Below are positions 22,901 through 31,213 of a stretch of 64,000 nt of DNA, piece by piece. Each line of letters starts with the position of its first letter. Within the stretch, counting starts at the first letter, position 1. Under the pieces are notes generated by a model. That model was not told the DNA's origin. It saw only the letters and a list, made by a program, of their open reading frames with translations, and searched no databases. The DNA comes from a virus. The stretch is taken from the IMG/VR virus record IMGVR_UViG_3300025030_000097, positions 1-64,000 of that record; one strand, given 5' to 3'. The translations under genes and the position numbers were made by a program.

Positions 22901-23220
22901 AAAAGTACCTTAAAGTTCGCGGAGAGTTGATGTACCCAGACAACAAATTCGTTCGCATGACGGTGCTTAAAAATAGTCATGAAGGGCTGGAGTTTGGTGG
23001 GAATGATCCAGCACTCATGTCTCACGTGTTCAGCTTTAAAAGGGTAAAGTTAAGGGCTATTGCTACGGCAAGATTTAAATTTTCTACCACCGGAGATAAA
23101 AGACCAGTATCTGTAACTCTCGGCAATCCCATAAGCGGCTCTATCCTAATACCTATAGAGTACTGGAAAGAAGTTAAAGAAGCTGTCCTAGCCTACAACG
23201 AATGGGGGAAATTTCAATGA
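22897..23220 (+). CDS. EQSH-family paralog (diverged)
   Basis: A 107-residue member: MKKYLKVRGELMY, VLKNSHEGLEFGG (EQSH reduced to KNSH), KLRAIA, then VKEAVLAYNEWGKF. It overlaps both neighbours by 4 bases, forming a coupled pair with the next family member. Confidence 0.73.
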   Translation: MKKYLKVRGELMYPDNKFVRMTVLKNSHEGLEFGGNDPALMSHVFSFKRVKLRAIATARFKFSTTGDKRPVSVTLGNPISGSILIPIEYWKEVKEAVLAYNEWGKFQ

Positions 23221-23732
23221 AACATTTAAAACTGCGTGCTGAATTGGATAAGAAAGATAAGACTTTTTGTTTTGTGGAGGTAGTTGAGCAGACACATAGG
23301 AGATTAGACTTTGGAGTTAATTTTAATGGAGCCGGTTCTTTTGTTTGTGGTGAGATTATGTTGTTGTCTTGGCGAGAGCCTGTTTGGTGGGATAACCAGT
23401 TAGGAGGAACGTACAGACTTTACTTGAGAGGTAGAGACGTGGACTATGACAAACGCAAAGTTAGAGTCCCTACAAACATGTGGCATAAAATAAAAGCCGC
23501 TGTTTTGGCTTACAATGAATTTTATTCTGGCGAGGACGGAGGGAAGAAAGAGGTTAGGGTACAAGAGAAGATTGGAGTGTCTGTTAAAACTACCGACGAA
23601 TGGAAGAGTATAGTACTAGCACAGTATGTGGAGGCGTTAGAGAAAGAAATTATATACGGTAGGCCAGAAATAGTAGGCACCTCCGTGAGCTTATTCGGTA
23701 CTGACTACTTGGTTACAACTAATGGCGACTAA
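23217..23732 (+). CDS. EQSH-family paralog with C-terminal extension
   Basis: A 171-residue member: MKHLKLRAELDK, VVEQTHRRLDFGV, YLRGRD, KIKAAVLAYNEFY at about residue 105. A 65-residue extension (EKIGVSVKTTDEWKSIVLAQYV...) is not found in other members. The start at 23217 overlaps the previous stop as ATGA. Function is unknown. Confidence 0.74.
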   Translation: MKHLKLRAELDKKDKTFCFVEVVEQTHRRLDFGVNFNGAGSFVCGEIMLLSWREPVWWDNQLGGTYRLYLRGRDVDYDKRKVRVPTNMWHKIKAAVLAYNEFYSGEDGGKKEVRVQEKIGVSVKTTDEWKSIVLAQYVEALEKEIIYGRPEIVGTSVSLFGTDYLVTTNGD

Positions 23733-23919
23733 AAAACTTATTAGTCTAAGTCTAACAAAAGATGAAATAGCTCTGCTAGATACCCTTGTAACTATCGCAG
23801 AGAATAGAGCTATAAACCCCAAGCAAGTTAATAGAAGTACAGTTATCCGCGACCTTATGGTAAACTCCATGAGAGAGATACAGAGTACTAAAACTTCTCA
23901 AGGAGGTAATAATGAGTAA
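23722..23919 (+). CDS. Possible ribbon-helix-helix DNA-binding protein
   Basis: A 65-residue protein coupled to the previous gene by an 11-base overlap. KKLISLSLTKDEIALLDTLV followed by NRSTVIRDLMVNSM fits a short beta strand plus two helices, as in ribbon-helix-helix repressors. It is a candidate binder for a palindromic operator, but no link is shown. Confidence 0.5.
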   Translation: MATKKLISLSLTKDEIALLDTLVTIAENRAINPKQVNRSTVIRDLMVNSMREIQSTKTSQGGNNE

Positions 23920-24244
23920 AGAAAATGGAGCAGAAAGGGTGACTGTAACTATCGAAGCACCTCCTAGCTTTTCTGTTGTTGAATATATTGAATTGGTAAA
24001 ACAAGAAGGCTACAAAAATGACTACATGAATTTCAACTTCGACCAGCTTCTTGAAGATTTGCCTAAAGCCATGAAATCGTTCACAAATGACATAGTGGCT
24101 AAAGCAATACTTTCGCATAGTTATGGAGAGATGCTGGCAAAGCATTTTAGAAATTGGATCAGGGGACAAATGAACCCGGAGCTTGAGTACGCCTGTGGTG
24201 GGGCTAGTATTGGAGAAGACGAGGAGGGACTTGCTGAATGCTAA
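23912..24244 (+). CDS. Hypothetical protein
   Basis: A 110-residue protein after AAGGAGG, coupled at both ends by overlaps. It is mainly helical and acidic at the C-terminus. No family is recognised. Confidence 0.55.
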   Translation: MSKENGAERVTVTIEAPPSFSVVEYIELVKQEGYKNDYMNFNFDQLLEDLPKAMKSFTNDIVAKAILSHSYGEMLAKHFRNWIRGQMNPELEYACGGASIGEDEEGLAEC

Positions 24245-24846
24245 AAGTAGAAAACATCGGAGTGTTTAATATTGAAGGTGCTTTCAGGGGTATGAGAAAT
24301 CCTTTGGAAAGTTGGGACAAATCAGACAACGGAGGCCCAAAAGATTTAGCTCTGGCAAAGAAACTAGTAGCTGCTGGAACGGACCATAGTAAATTCATGC
24401 GGCAGATTTTTGTAAGTATGGATATCACCGCTCCGATGAGTTTTTGGTGGGATTTGGACACTTACAAGGTCAGCACTGTCAGAAACAGCACCAGCCGGAT
24501 GCACAAGCTAGGTTCCAGACTTTTAACTGCTGAGGATTTTAGTTGGGATAACGAGGAAGGTATTGTAGAGCTAACCCCATACAGAGAATCTTTTCTAAGG
24601 GAAATAAATACCCGTATAACAGTTTGGCAGGAAACTAAGGATAAGAATCTTTGGAGGCAGATAGTTCTTGACTTACCCGCTAGTTACAATTTTCTAAGTT
24701 CTTGGACAGGTAACTATCAGGTACTAAGAGCACTATATCATGCTCGTAAGAACCATAAGCAAAGAGAATTCAGAGAGTTATGTGGCGAGGTAATTGCTAA
24801 AATGCCTTACAGTGAACTTATTACTTTAGAGAAGGAGACTAAATGA
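24238..24846 (+). CDS. Hypothetical protein, possibly distantly ThyX-like
   Basis: A 202-residue protein. Segments WWDLDTYKVSTVRNSTSRMHKL and LRALYHARKNHKQREFRELCGEVIAKMPY recall phage proteins with a ThyX-like arrangement (Arg/Ser cluster followed by an Arg/His helix), but the true ThyX signature RHRxxS is not present. It overlaps the DNA ligase gene by 4 bases. I treat the thymidylate synthase idea as weak. Confidence 0.5.
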   Translation: MLKVENIGVFNIEGAFRGMRNPLESWDKSDNGGPKDLALAKKLVAAGTDHSKFMRQIFVSMDITAPMSFWWDLDTYKVSTVRNSTSRMHKLGSRLLTAEDFSWDNEEGIVELTPYRESFLREINTRITVWQETKDKNLWRQIVLDLPASYNFLSSWTGNYQVLRALYHARKNHKQREFRELCGEVIAKMPYSELITLEKETK

Positions 24847-26201
24847 AAGAATTTCAAGTGTTTAAAGATATTCAAAATACTACCTCCAAAAAAGCAAAAG
24901 AAGCTATCTTATACTATAGCGATTCAGAAACTCTTAGAAAGATGCTTCTGTACTGCTACTCCCCTCTTCTCACGTACAGAGTTAAGCAGATTGATTTTCC
25001 AGATAAGTACAATACCGTTCAACCAGACATTTCTGACGAACTGTTCCAACTACTTGATCTATTAGCTTCACACACTGTAGGGACAAATGACGCTAAAGCT
25101 ATGATTAAAAGACTATTAGCTAAATGTACGGAAGATGGTGCTAATTGGGTTTGTAAGATAATTAGCAAAGACCTTAAGATAGGAATTTCTGAGTCAACCA
25201 TCAACAAAGCCTTTCCTGACCTTGTGCCTACTTTTAAGGTTCAATTAGCACTTCCAATGACTGAGCCTAAGTCTGGGGAAACTAGGTGGGACACAATTAC
25301 CTACCATAACTCTTGGATTCAGGAAGTCAAGCTGGACGCGCTTAGGTGTGTTGCTTTGTGCGACGGTGAAAAAGTTATATTTAGTAGCCGTGAAGGGTTT
25401 GAATTTGAGTCTTTAGATTTCTTGGCTAGTGAAGTTCTGAAGTTAGCTCAAGGTCGCGCTATAGTTTTAGATGGTGAAATTGTAGCGACTACTTACAATC
25501 CAAACTGTAAGGTAGCTAAAAAGAACTTTGAAGCAGGAACTAAGTGGGTATTTCCTCAATCTAGTAGCATGGTCCGCTCAAGTAAAGGTTCATATTCTGA
25601 CGAGGAAATGAAAAAATGCCTTACCTACGTAGTTTGGGATGTTGTTAGTTACGACTACTTTCTGAGTCAAGGGAAAGAAGGAAATTGCAAACCCCTGAGG
25701 TATCGTAAAACTGAACTGGCAGGAATGTTTGAGGCAGCTTCTGAGCTTTCTAACATCAAGAGAATTACTAGCAGACCTGTAGAATCTAAGGAAGGAGCTG
25801 TAGAATATCATAAAGAAATGATTGACCAAGACGAAGAAGGCACGATGCTGAAAGAACTCGATGCCGTATATGAGTTTAAAAGATCACCTACTGTGTTGAA
25901 ATTAAAAGACTTTTTTACAAGTGACCTGAGAATCATAGGAGCAGTAGAAGGTACTAAAGGTTCTAAGTATGAAATGTCTTTGGGCACTTTGGTAGTCAGT
26001 GATGATGCAGACTTGGTTAGTGAGGTAGGCACTGGAATTGATGATGATCTTAGGCTAAACATGTGGTTCAGGCATAAACGAGGAGAACTTGTTGGGGGAA
26101 TTGTTGAAGTAATTTTTCAGGAACGTACGGCAGATAATAGTTTGAGACTCCCTGTGTTTGTTAGAGAAAGGCCGGACAAGACCTCGGTTTCCTGGGGTTG
26201 A
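24843..26201 (+). CDS. ATP-dependent DNA ligase
   Basis: A 452-residue nucleotidyltransferase ligase that seals nicks in duplex DNA. The adenylation motif is EVKLDALR with K163 as the predicted AMP-accepting lysine; the usual KxDG Gly is Ala here. Other motifs are SREGFEFES, VLDGEIVA and EFKRSPTVLKLKDFF. An OB-fold region near LRIIGAVEGTKGSKYEMSLG completes the family plan. A helical N-terminal domain of about 140 residues is as in T4-type ligases. It lies upstream of the Prs/NAMPT pair. Confidence 0.88.
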   Translation: MKEFQVFKDIQNTTSKKAKEAILYYSDSETLRKMLLYCYSPLLTYRVKQIDFPDKYNTVQPDISDELFQLLDLLASHTVGTNDAKAMIKRLLAKCTEDGANWVCKIISKDLKIGISESTINKAFPDLVPTFKVQLALPMTEPKSGETRWDTITYHNSWIQEVKLDALRCVALCDGEKVIFSSREGFEFESLDFLASEVLKLAQGRAIVLDGEIVATTYNPNCKVAKKNFEAGTKWVFPQSSSMVRSSKGSYSDEEMKKCLTYVVWDVVSYDYFLSQGKEGNCKPLRYRKTELAGMFEAASELSNIKRITSRPVESKEGAVEYHKEMIDQDEEGTMLKELDAVYEFKRSPTVLKLKDFFTSDLRIIGAVEGTKGSKYEMSLGTLVVSDDADLVSEVGTGIDDDLRLNMWFRHKRGELVGGIVEVIFQERTADNSLRLPVFVRERPDKTSVSWG

Positions 26202-26224
26202 TGAGGTAGCTAAACAGTTAAATA

Positions 26225-26234
26225 GGTAATTACC
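26225..26234. promoter_or_regulatory. GGTAATTACC dyad, copy 10
   Basis: Perfect palindrome in AATAGGTAATTACCTAAAAAGG, 16 bases before the Prs-like gene. Confidence 0.8.
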
Positions 26235-26250
26235 TAAAAAGGAGAACTAA

Positions 26251-27051
26251 ATGATCTTTATAGACGGGAAGTTAGTACAATTCGGAATGTTTCCTAATAA
26301 GGAATCTAACCTGAACTTTAACAACGTAGGATTCCACACACACAGCGTTATCACCTTAAAGTTTGAAAGTGACCTAGACCTGTTCAATCTCTACATCCTT
26401 AAGAGCTACATGGACGAAAACGGCTGTAGAAGTCCGTACCTAAAAATACTTTACATGCCTTACAGCAGGATGGATAGGAGGAATGAATTCTATACCTTCA
26501 ATCTAAAGTATGTAAGCAATTTTATCAACAGTATGAACTTTGCACAGGTAGAGATATTTGACGCACACTCAGACGTTACTTCTGCGTTGGTTGATAGGTG
26601 CATTGACAGAAGTAATATTCCATATCTGTTTTCTAAATTTCAGAAAGAAGTTGGCACTGAAAATACGGTTATTATGTATCCCGACGCTGGTGCCCAGAAA
26701 AGGTACGAAAGGCACTTTGCATATCCCTCTGTAGTTGGCAAGAAAGTTAGGAGCTTCGGAGACGGGAAGATTTTATCCTATGAAATTGCCGGAGACGCTG
26801 CTGGCAAAAATGTTGTTATTGTGGATGATCTATGCTCTAGAGGCGGTACTTTCATGGGCGCGGCAAGTGCTTTGAAAGATGTAGGAGCAAAAGATTTGTA
26901 TCTCATTGTAAGCCACTGTGAGAACACAATTTTAGAAGGTGATGTACTGAGTTCTGGTCTGTTCAAAAAAGTTTACACAACAAACAGTATAATCTCTGAG
27001 TCCAAAGCTACTGACTCTTTCGCTATCCTTAACATTTATGGAGGTAAATAA
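26251..27051 (+). CDS. Ribose-phosphate pyrophosphokinase-like protein (Prs or ADP-ribose pyrophosphate synthetase)
   Basis: A 266-residue phosphoribosyltransferase-fold protein, shorter than cellular PRPP synthases of about 315. It has MPYSRMDRR near residue 70, the DAHSD motif around residue 110, VIMYPDAGAQKRY, and the PRPP-binding loop VVIVDDLCSRGGT near residue 195. The family makes PRPP from ribose-5-phosphate and ATP. A phage branch (Adps of NARP1) instead pyrophosphorylates ADP-ribose. The NAMPT-like gene starts 2 bases downstream, so the two enzymes probably act in sequence. AAGGAG and a dyad precede it. Confidence 0.85.
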   Translation: MIFIDGKLVQFGMFPNKESNLNFNNVGFHTHSVITLKFESDLDLFNLYILKSYMDENGCRSPYLKILYMPYSRMDRRNEFYTFNLKYVSNFINSMNFAQVEIFDAHSDVTSALVDRCIDRSNIPYLFSKFQKEVGTENTVIMYPDAGAQKRYERHFAYPSVVGKKVRSFGDGKILSYEIAGDAAGKNVVIVDDLCSRGGTFMGAASALKDVGAKDLYLIVSHCENTILEGDVLSSGLFKKVYTTNSIISESKATDSFAILNIYGGK

Positions 27052-27053
27052 CT

Positions 27054-28670
27054 ATGAAAACTAATTTTAAAGTTCCTGCTACGTTGATCTGTGATTTCTA
27101 CAAAATTTCTCACAGAGCACAATACCCAGTTAAAACTGAAAAGGTCTATAGCACATGGATTCCTAGGACCAGCAGAATTACTTTCGTAGACAAAGTTGCT
27201 GCCTTTGGGTTCCAGGCATTCATCAAAAAGTATCTTATCGAATACTTTAACGACAACTTCTTCAGCCGCCCTTTGGAGGATGTGGTAGACGAGTATAGCA
27301 GGGTAGTTAAGTACTGCCTCGGAGATAATAATCCAGACACCTCTCACATTGAAGCACTTCACTCTTTAGGTTATCTTCCGATTCTTATTAAAGCAGTTCC
27401 TGAAGGCACTTTAGTTCCTGTTCGGGTGCCTATGCTGACCATTGAAAATACCCACGAAGACTTTGGGTGGCTTACCAACTACCTAGAGACTATCGCTTCC
27501 TGTGAACTTTGGCAGAGTGCTACGAGTGCAACCCTAGCTCTTGAGTACAGGAAAATTTTGGATAAGTATGCCACGTTGACCTCTGACATTCCTGAGTTTG
27601 TTGACTTCCAAGGGCACGATTTCTCTATGCGAGGGATGAGTTCTTTGGAGTCTGCTATAACTTCTGGTATGGGGCATTTGCTGTCTTTTGCAGGAACCGA
27701 CACAATCCCTGCTATTTTGGGACTTGAAAATTACTACAACGCTAATATTGAAAATGAACTTGTGGGTTGTTCAGTCCCGGCGACCGAACACAGCATAGCT
27801 TCATGTGGCGGTTCTAGTTCTTTAGAAGAGGAAGCTACTTTTAGGCGTTTGATTACAGAAGTCCACCCTTCGGGTATCGTCTCTTTGGTTTCTGATACAT
27901 GGGACCTTTGGAATGTCCTTACAAATATCCTGCCGAATCTTAAAGAAGTTATTAATGCTAGAGACGGCAAAGTAGTTATCCGACCTGACTCTGGTGATCC
28001 TGTAGATATCATTTGTGGTGTGTCTTACTCTGAGGTTTTTGACTTGGATGACGATAGCCTGATGGGTTCTCCTGATCGCGTTGTTAAATGTCTGGAAGAT
28101 GGAAAATTTTATAAGATAACTTCCTACGATACTGGTTGGACTACTAAATTTGAATGTAAAGAAATTTCTGAGGCTTCTGTGAAGGGGGTCGTAGAACTGC
28201 TTTATGAAACCTTCGGAGGGACTGTTAATAGCAAAGGGTTTATCCAATTAAGTGATAAAGTGGGGGCTATTTACGGAGACTCTATCACACTTGAGAGGGC
28301 AGAAAATATTTGTAATCGTCTCATGGATAAAGGATTTGCCTCTACCAACATTGTGCTAGGCATTGGGTCGTACACTTACCAGTATAACACTAGGGACACT
28401 TTCGGGTTCGCTATGAAAGCTACTCATTGTGTTATTAATGGAGTTGAGAAAAATATATTTAAAGATCCGATCACAGATGATGGAACTAAAAAATCTCTTA
28501 CTGGACGTTGTGTTGTACGAAACATTGACGGAGTGTTGGTAGCTACTGATGGTCTGTCTGAATTAGAAGAATACGCGGCGCTTGATAACGTGCTTCAGCC
28601 TATTTTCTGCAACGGAGTTTTGTTGGTAGAAACTTCACTTAAAGAAATCAGAGAGCGAATCAAACAATGA
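27054..28670 (+). CDS. nadV: Nicotinamide phosphoribosyltransferase-like protein (NAMPT/NadV)
   Basis: A 538-residue protein close to full-length NAMPT. Visible segments are ICDFYKISHRAQYP, FQGHDFSMRGMSS, SFAGTDTIPAI, SVPATEHSIASCGG, SLVSDTWDLWNVL, VVIRPDSGDPV, GAIYGDSITLERA, and FGFAMKATHCVINGVEKNIFKDPITD. NAMPT joins nicotinamide to PRPP to make NMN. Paired with the Prs-like protein it gives either NMN salvage or, if the pair uses ADP-ribose pyrophosphate, direct NAD+ synthesis. I see no NMN adenylyltransferase in the window. It is followed by two EQSH paralogs. Confidence 0.9.
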   Translation: MKTNFKVPATLICDFYKISHRAQYPVKTEKVYSTWIPRTSRITFVDKVAAFGFQAFIKKYLIEYFNDNFFSRPLEDVVDEYSRVVKYCLGDNNPDTSHIEALHSLGYLPILIKAVPEGTLVPVRVPMLTIENTHEDFGWLTNYLETIASCELWQSATSATLALEYRKILDKYATLTSDIPEFVDFQGHDFSMRGMSSLESAITSGMGHLLSFAGTDTIPAILGLENYYNANIENELVGCSVPATEHSIASCGGSSSLEEEATFRRLITEVHPSGIVSLVSDTWDLWNVLTNILPNLKEVINARDGKVVIRPDSGDPVDIICGVSYSEVFDLDDDSLMGSPDRVVKCLEDGKFYKITSYDTGWTTKFECKEISEASVKGVVELLYETFGGTVNSKGFIQLSDKVGAIYGDSITLERAENICNRLMDKGFASTNIVLGIGSYTYQYNTRDTFGFAMKATHCVINGVEKNIFKDPITDDGTKKSLTGRCVVRNIDGVLVATDGLSELEEYAALDNVLQPIFCNGVLLVETSLKEIRERIKQ

Positions 28671-28682
28671 GGAGGTGGTACA

Positions 28683-29057
28683 ATGAAGCACCTTAAAATA
28701 CGGGCAGAGTACAGACCTGCCACAAAAGACGTAGAAGTGACTTTACTAGAGCAGTCACATTTCGGTAATGATTTCGGTAGGATAGAAGATGCTTTTACGA
28801 GGAATCTCGGGGAACCTTGCGTATTTAAGCACGAAGGAGTAGCAATTTATAGCCATACCGCTTATAATACACACCAAACATATTTTTTCAAAAATAAGTA
28901 TCCAGACCCAATTAATAAAATAACCACTTGGCTTTGCATAGGAGCTAGTGCCTCAAAGTTTGAACGAACCAAAGTAGAAAACTCTGTGCCGATTGGTGAA
29001 TGGGCAGCCTTGAAAGCAGCTATTGAAGCCTACAACGAATGGGGAGCTAACCAATGA
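28683..29057 (+). CDS. EQSH-family paralog
   Basis: A 124-residue canonical member: MKHLKIRAEYRP, LLEQSHFGNDFGR, FKHEGVAIYS, then ALKAAIEAYNEWGANQ. AGGAGG precedes the ATG. The stop overlaps the next member (ATGA), so the two are a tandem pair after nadV. Confidence 0.76.
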   Translation: MKHLKIRAEYRPATKDVEVTLLEQSHFGNDFGRIEDAFTRNLGEPCVFKHEGVAIYSHTAYNTHQTYFFKNKYPDPINKITTWLCIGASASKFERTKVENSVPIGEWAALKAAIEAYNEWGANQ

Positions 29058-29401
29058 AACATTTAAAAATTAGAGCGGAGCTTGTAGGTTTTAAAAGAGA
29101 CCTGGTGAAAATAACCATTCTAGAACAGACCCACTTCTTTAAAGAATTTGGTAATGTTACAGACAAAATGGCAGGTTCTGCTTTTATTCACGGAGAAGGG
29201 CTTTTGCACAGTGATGGAGAAGAGCCAGCATACAGCGGTAAGAACATATCCGTCCATGACAGTAACTACTATTACTGGCTTTTTGTTAACGGTCAAACAC
29301 ACCACAAAGGCGATGTTGGTGAACCTATAACACTAGAGACTTGGGCAGTACTGAAAGAAACTGTGAAGGCTTACAACGAATGGGGAGCTAATCAACCTTA
29401 G
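29054..29401 (+). CDS. EQSH-family paralog
   Basis: A 115-residue canonical member: MKHLKIRAELVGFK, ILEQTHFFKEFGN, FIHGEGLLHSDG, LFVNG and KETVKAYNEWGANQP. It lies between its tandem partner and rtcB. Function is unknown. Confidence 0.76.
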   Translation: MKHLKIRAELVGFKRDLVKITILEQTHFFKEFGNVTDKMAGSAFIHGEGLLHSDGEEPAYSGKNISVHDSNYYYWLFVNGQTHHKGDVGEPITLETWAVLKETVKAYNEWGANQP

Positions 29402-29414
29402 AGGAGAAACTACT

Positions 29415-30518
29415 ATGTCGATTTTAGATAAATTTGCTTCACTTATCCCGCTTGAAGATGTAGAAGAGGGCGCTAAACAACAGATTTACAACATCCTGAA
29501 ACTTGATTGTTTAAAGAAACTTGCATTGATGCCAGATGCCCACCAAGGTTATGATATGCCCATTGGCGGGGTGGCTTTGCTGGATGGATTTATCTCAGCT
29601 AGCTTTGTCGGACTTGATTTGGGCTGCGGCGTATGCCATATAGCTACTGAAGAAGGTGCAGAAGACTACTCAAAAGATGATTTACAACACATTTACAAGA
29701 CTATCCACAAGACTATACCGACAGGATTTTCTTCACATTATCACTCTAAAGATTATCTTCCTAAGTTCAAGTCTGCGGTTCTTGATAAACAGACCACCGA
29801 CAGAATAGCCGAGAAGGTTGACTTTCAGTTAGGAACGTTAGGCGGTGGGAACCACTTCATAGAAATCGGAAGTAACAGAAAAGGCAACCTAGCAGTAACT
29901 ATCCACTCTGGTTCTAGGAATGTGGGGCATACTATCGGCGGGGCTTATATGAAGATGGGCCGTATGTTTGAACTTTCTTCGGAACTAGGTCAATCCTACC
30001 TGAGAGATATGAACTACGCTCTTGACTGGGCTTTGGAAAACAGAATGCAAATGATGCGGAAGGTTTTAGAAGCTGTTGGGATTAGTAATAAAAATATAAC
30101 GGTAGTTTTGAAGGACGTTATAAATGAGAACCACAACCACGCTGTAGTTACTTCTGAAGGTGTTTTGCATCGTAAGGGAGCTACTCCTGCTGATTTGGGC
30201 CAACTTGGTATTATTCCAGCTAACATGAGAGACGGAGTTTATATTACTAGAGGTTTAGGTAATACCGAATTTTTGTCATCAGCTAGTCACGGTTGCGGAA
30301 GACTTATGGGAAGGAACGTAGCTAAGAAATCTCTAGACTACGATGAATTCGTAACTCAGATGGAAGGTATTGTATGTTCTACTGACAGAAGCATTTTAGA
30401 TGAGGCTCCAAATGCCTATAAAGATGTTAACTATGTGCTTGATGCTCAAGTCGGTAGAACTGTAGAAGTTGTTGATTTCATTAAGCCTTTGCTAAATATT
30501 AAAGCAGGAGGAGACTAA
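29415..30518 (+). CDS. rtcB: RtcB-type RNA ligase
   Basis: A 367-residue RtcB homologue that joins 2',3'-cyclic phosphate (or 3'-phosphate) and 5'-OH RNA ends with GTP and Mn. Visible motifs: MPDAHQGYDMPIGG, GLDLGCGVC (metal-binding Asp/Cys), LGTLGGGNHFIEIG, VTIHSGSRNVGH, NHNHAV, and near the C-terminus SASHGCGRLMGR, where the His is the expected guanylylation site. Length matches short bacterial RtcB forms. In a phage it fits repair of tRNAs cut by host anticodon nucleases. It has EQSH paralogs on both sides. Confidence 0.92.
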   Translation: MSILDKFASLIPLEDVEEGAKQQIYNILKLDCLKKLALMPDAHQGYDMPIGGVALLDGFISASFVGLDLGCGVCHIATEEGAEDYSKDDLQHIYKTIHKTIPTGFSSHYHSKDYLPKFKSAVLDKQTTDRIAEKVDFQLGTLGGGNHFIEIGSNRKGNLAVTIHSGSRNVGHTIGGAYMKMGRMFELSSELGQSYLRDMNYALDWALENRMQMMRKVLEAVGISNKNITVVLKDVINENHNHAVVTSEGVLHRKGATPADLGQLGIIPANMRDGVYITRGLGNTEFLSSASHGCGRLMGRNVAKKSLDYDEFVTQMEGIVCSTDRSILDEAPNAYKDVNYVLDAQVGRTVEVVDFIKPLLNIKAGGD

Positions 30519-30521
30519 CCA

Positions 30522-30878
30522 ATGAGCAGACACTTAAAAATTAAAGCGGAATTAAATCCAGACAAAAAGACAGCAACTCTAACGTGGATTTCTCAAACTC
30601 ATTTTGGAAGTTATTTTGGAAACAGTAGGCCGGTTGGTTGTATTAATGACGACTATTTTAGCTCTAGCTGTTCTTTTAACGTTGGTGTTAATAGTCTAGT
30701 AAGTCATCCTAATAATACATTTAGAAAAGGCCAACTTTCACATAATGAAATCAAAAATAGAAAATGGTTTTTAGTGCCTAGCCAGAATGTGCCGTGGAAT
30801 AGAACCACAACTATCGCAGTAGAAGACTGGCCTTGGATTAAAAAACTGGTGGAATCTTACAATGAATTTTACAAATAA
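30522..30878 (+). CDS. EQSH-family paralog (diverged motif)
   Basis: A 118-residue member: MSRHLKIKAELNPDK, WISQTHFGSYFGN, then IKKLVESYNEFYK. It is the last recognised copy of the family on the right and starts 3 bases after rtcB; the AGGAGG site lies in the end of rtcB. Function is unknown. Confidence 0.74.
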   Translation: MSRHLKIKAELNPDKKTATLTWISQTHFGSYFGNSRPVGCINDDYFSSSCSFNVGVNSLVSHPNNTFRKGQLSHNEIKNRKWFLVPSQNVPWNRTTTIAVEDWPWIKKLVESYNEFYK

Positions 30879-30892
30879 GGAGGTACCTAAAA

Positions 30893-31213
30893 ATGATAAT
30901 TGACTATTGCAAAGACGGAGAGGCTATTGGGGATCTTAGTGCAAAAGATTACCTGAGAAAGAAATATGCAGAATACACAGATTGGCACATTCATACTTCT
31001 TCGGAATGTGTTATTATGGCGGCTCAGCTTTTAGTACTTGCAGGCGAACTTCCCGCAGATAAAATAAAGATTTGGCATGAGCATAAGTTTGCCAGTAAGA
31101 TAGACAGTAAAGGTAATTTGAAGCCTTGGCCTAAAGGGTTATGCGAATTTTCAGGTAAATGGCTTCTAGAAGTGGTAAGACTAAGAACCAAACATAACGA
31201 GACAGCCTCATGA
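30893..31213 (+). CDS. Hypothetical protein
   Basis: A 106-residue protein after AAGGAGGT. It includes WHIHTSSECVIMAAQLLVLAG and KIWHEHKFA, with several His but no recognisable metal motif. It overlaps the next gene by 4 bases. Function is unknown. Confidence 0.6.
   Translation: MIIDYCKDGEAIGDLSAKDYLRKKYAEYTDWHIHTSSECVIMAAQLLVLAGELPADKIKIWHEHKFASKIDSKGNLKPWPKGLCEFSGKWLLEVVRLRTKHNETAS

Noticed and set aside
24238-24846. Confident ThyX annotation
   Set aside because: The RHRxxS signature of flavin-dependent thymidylate synthases is missing; only a loose pattern resemblance remains.
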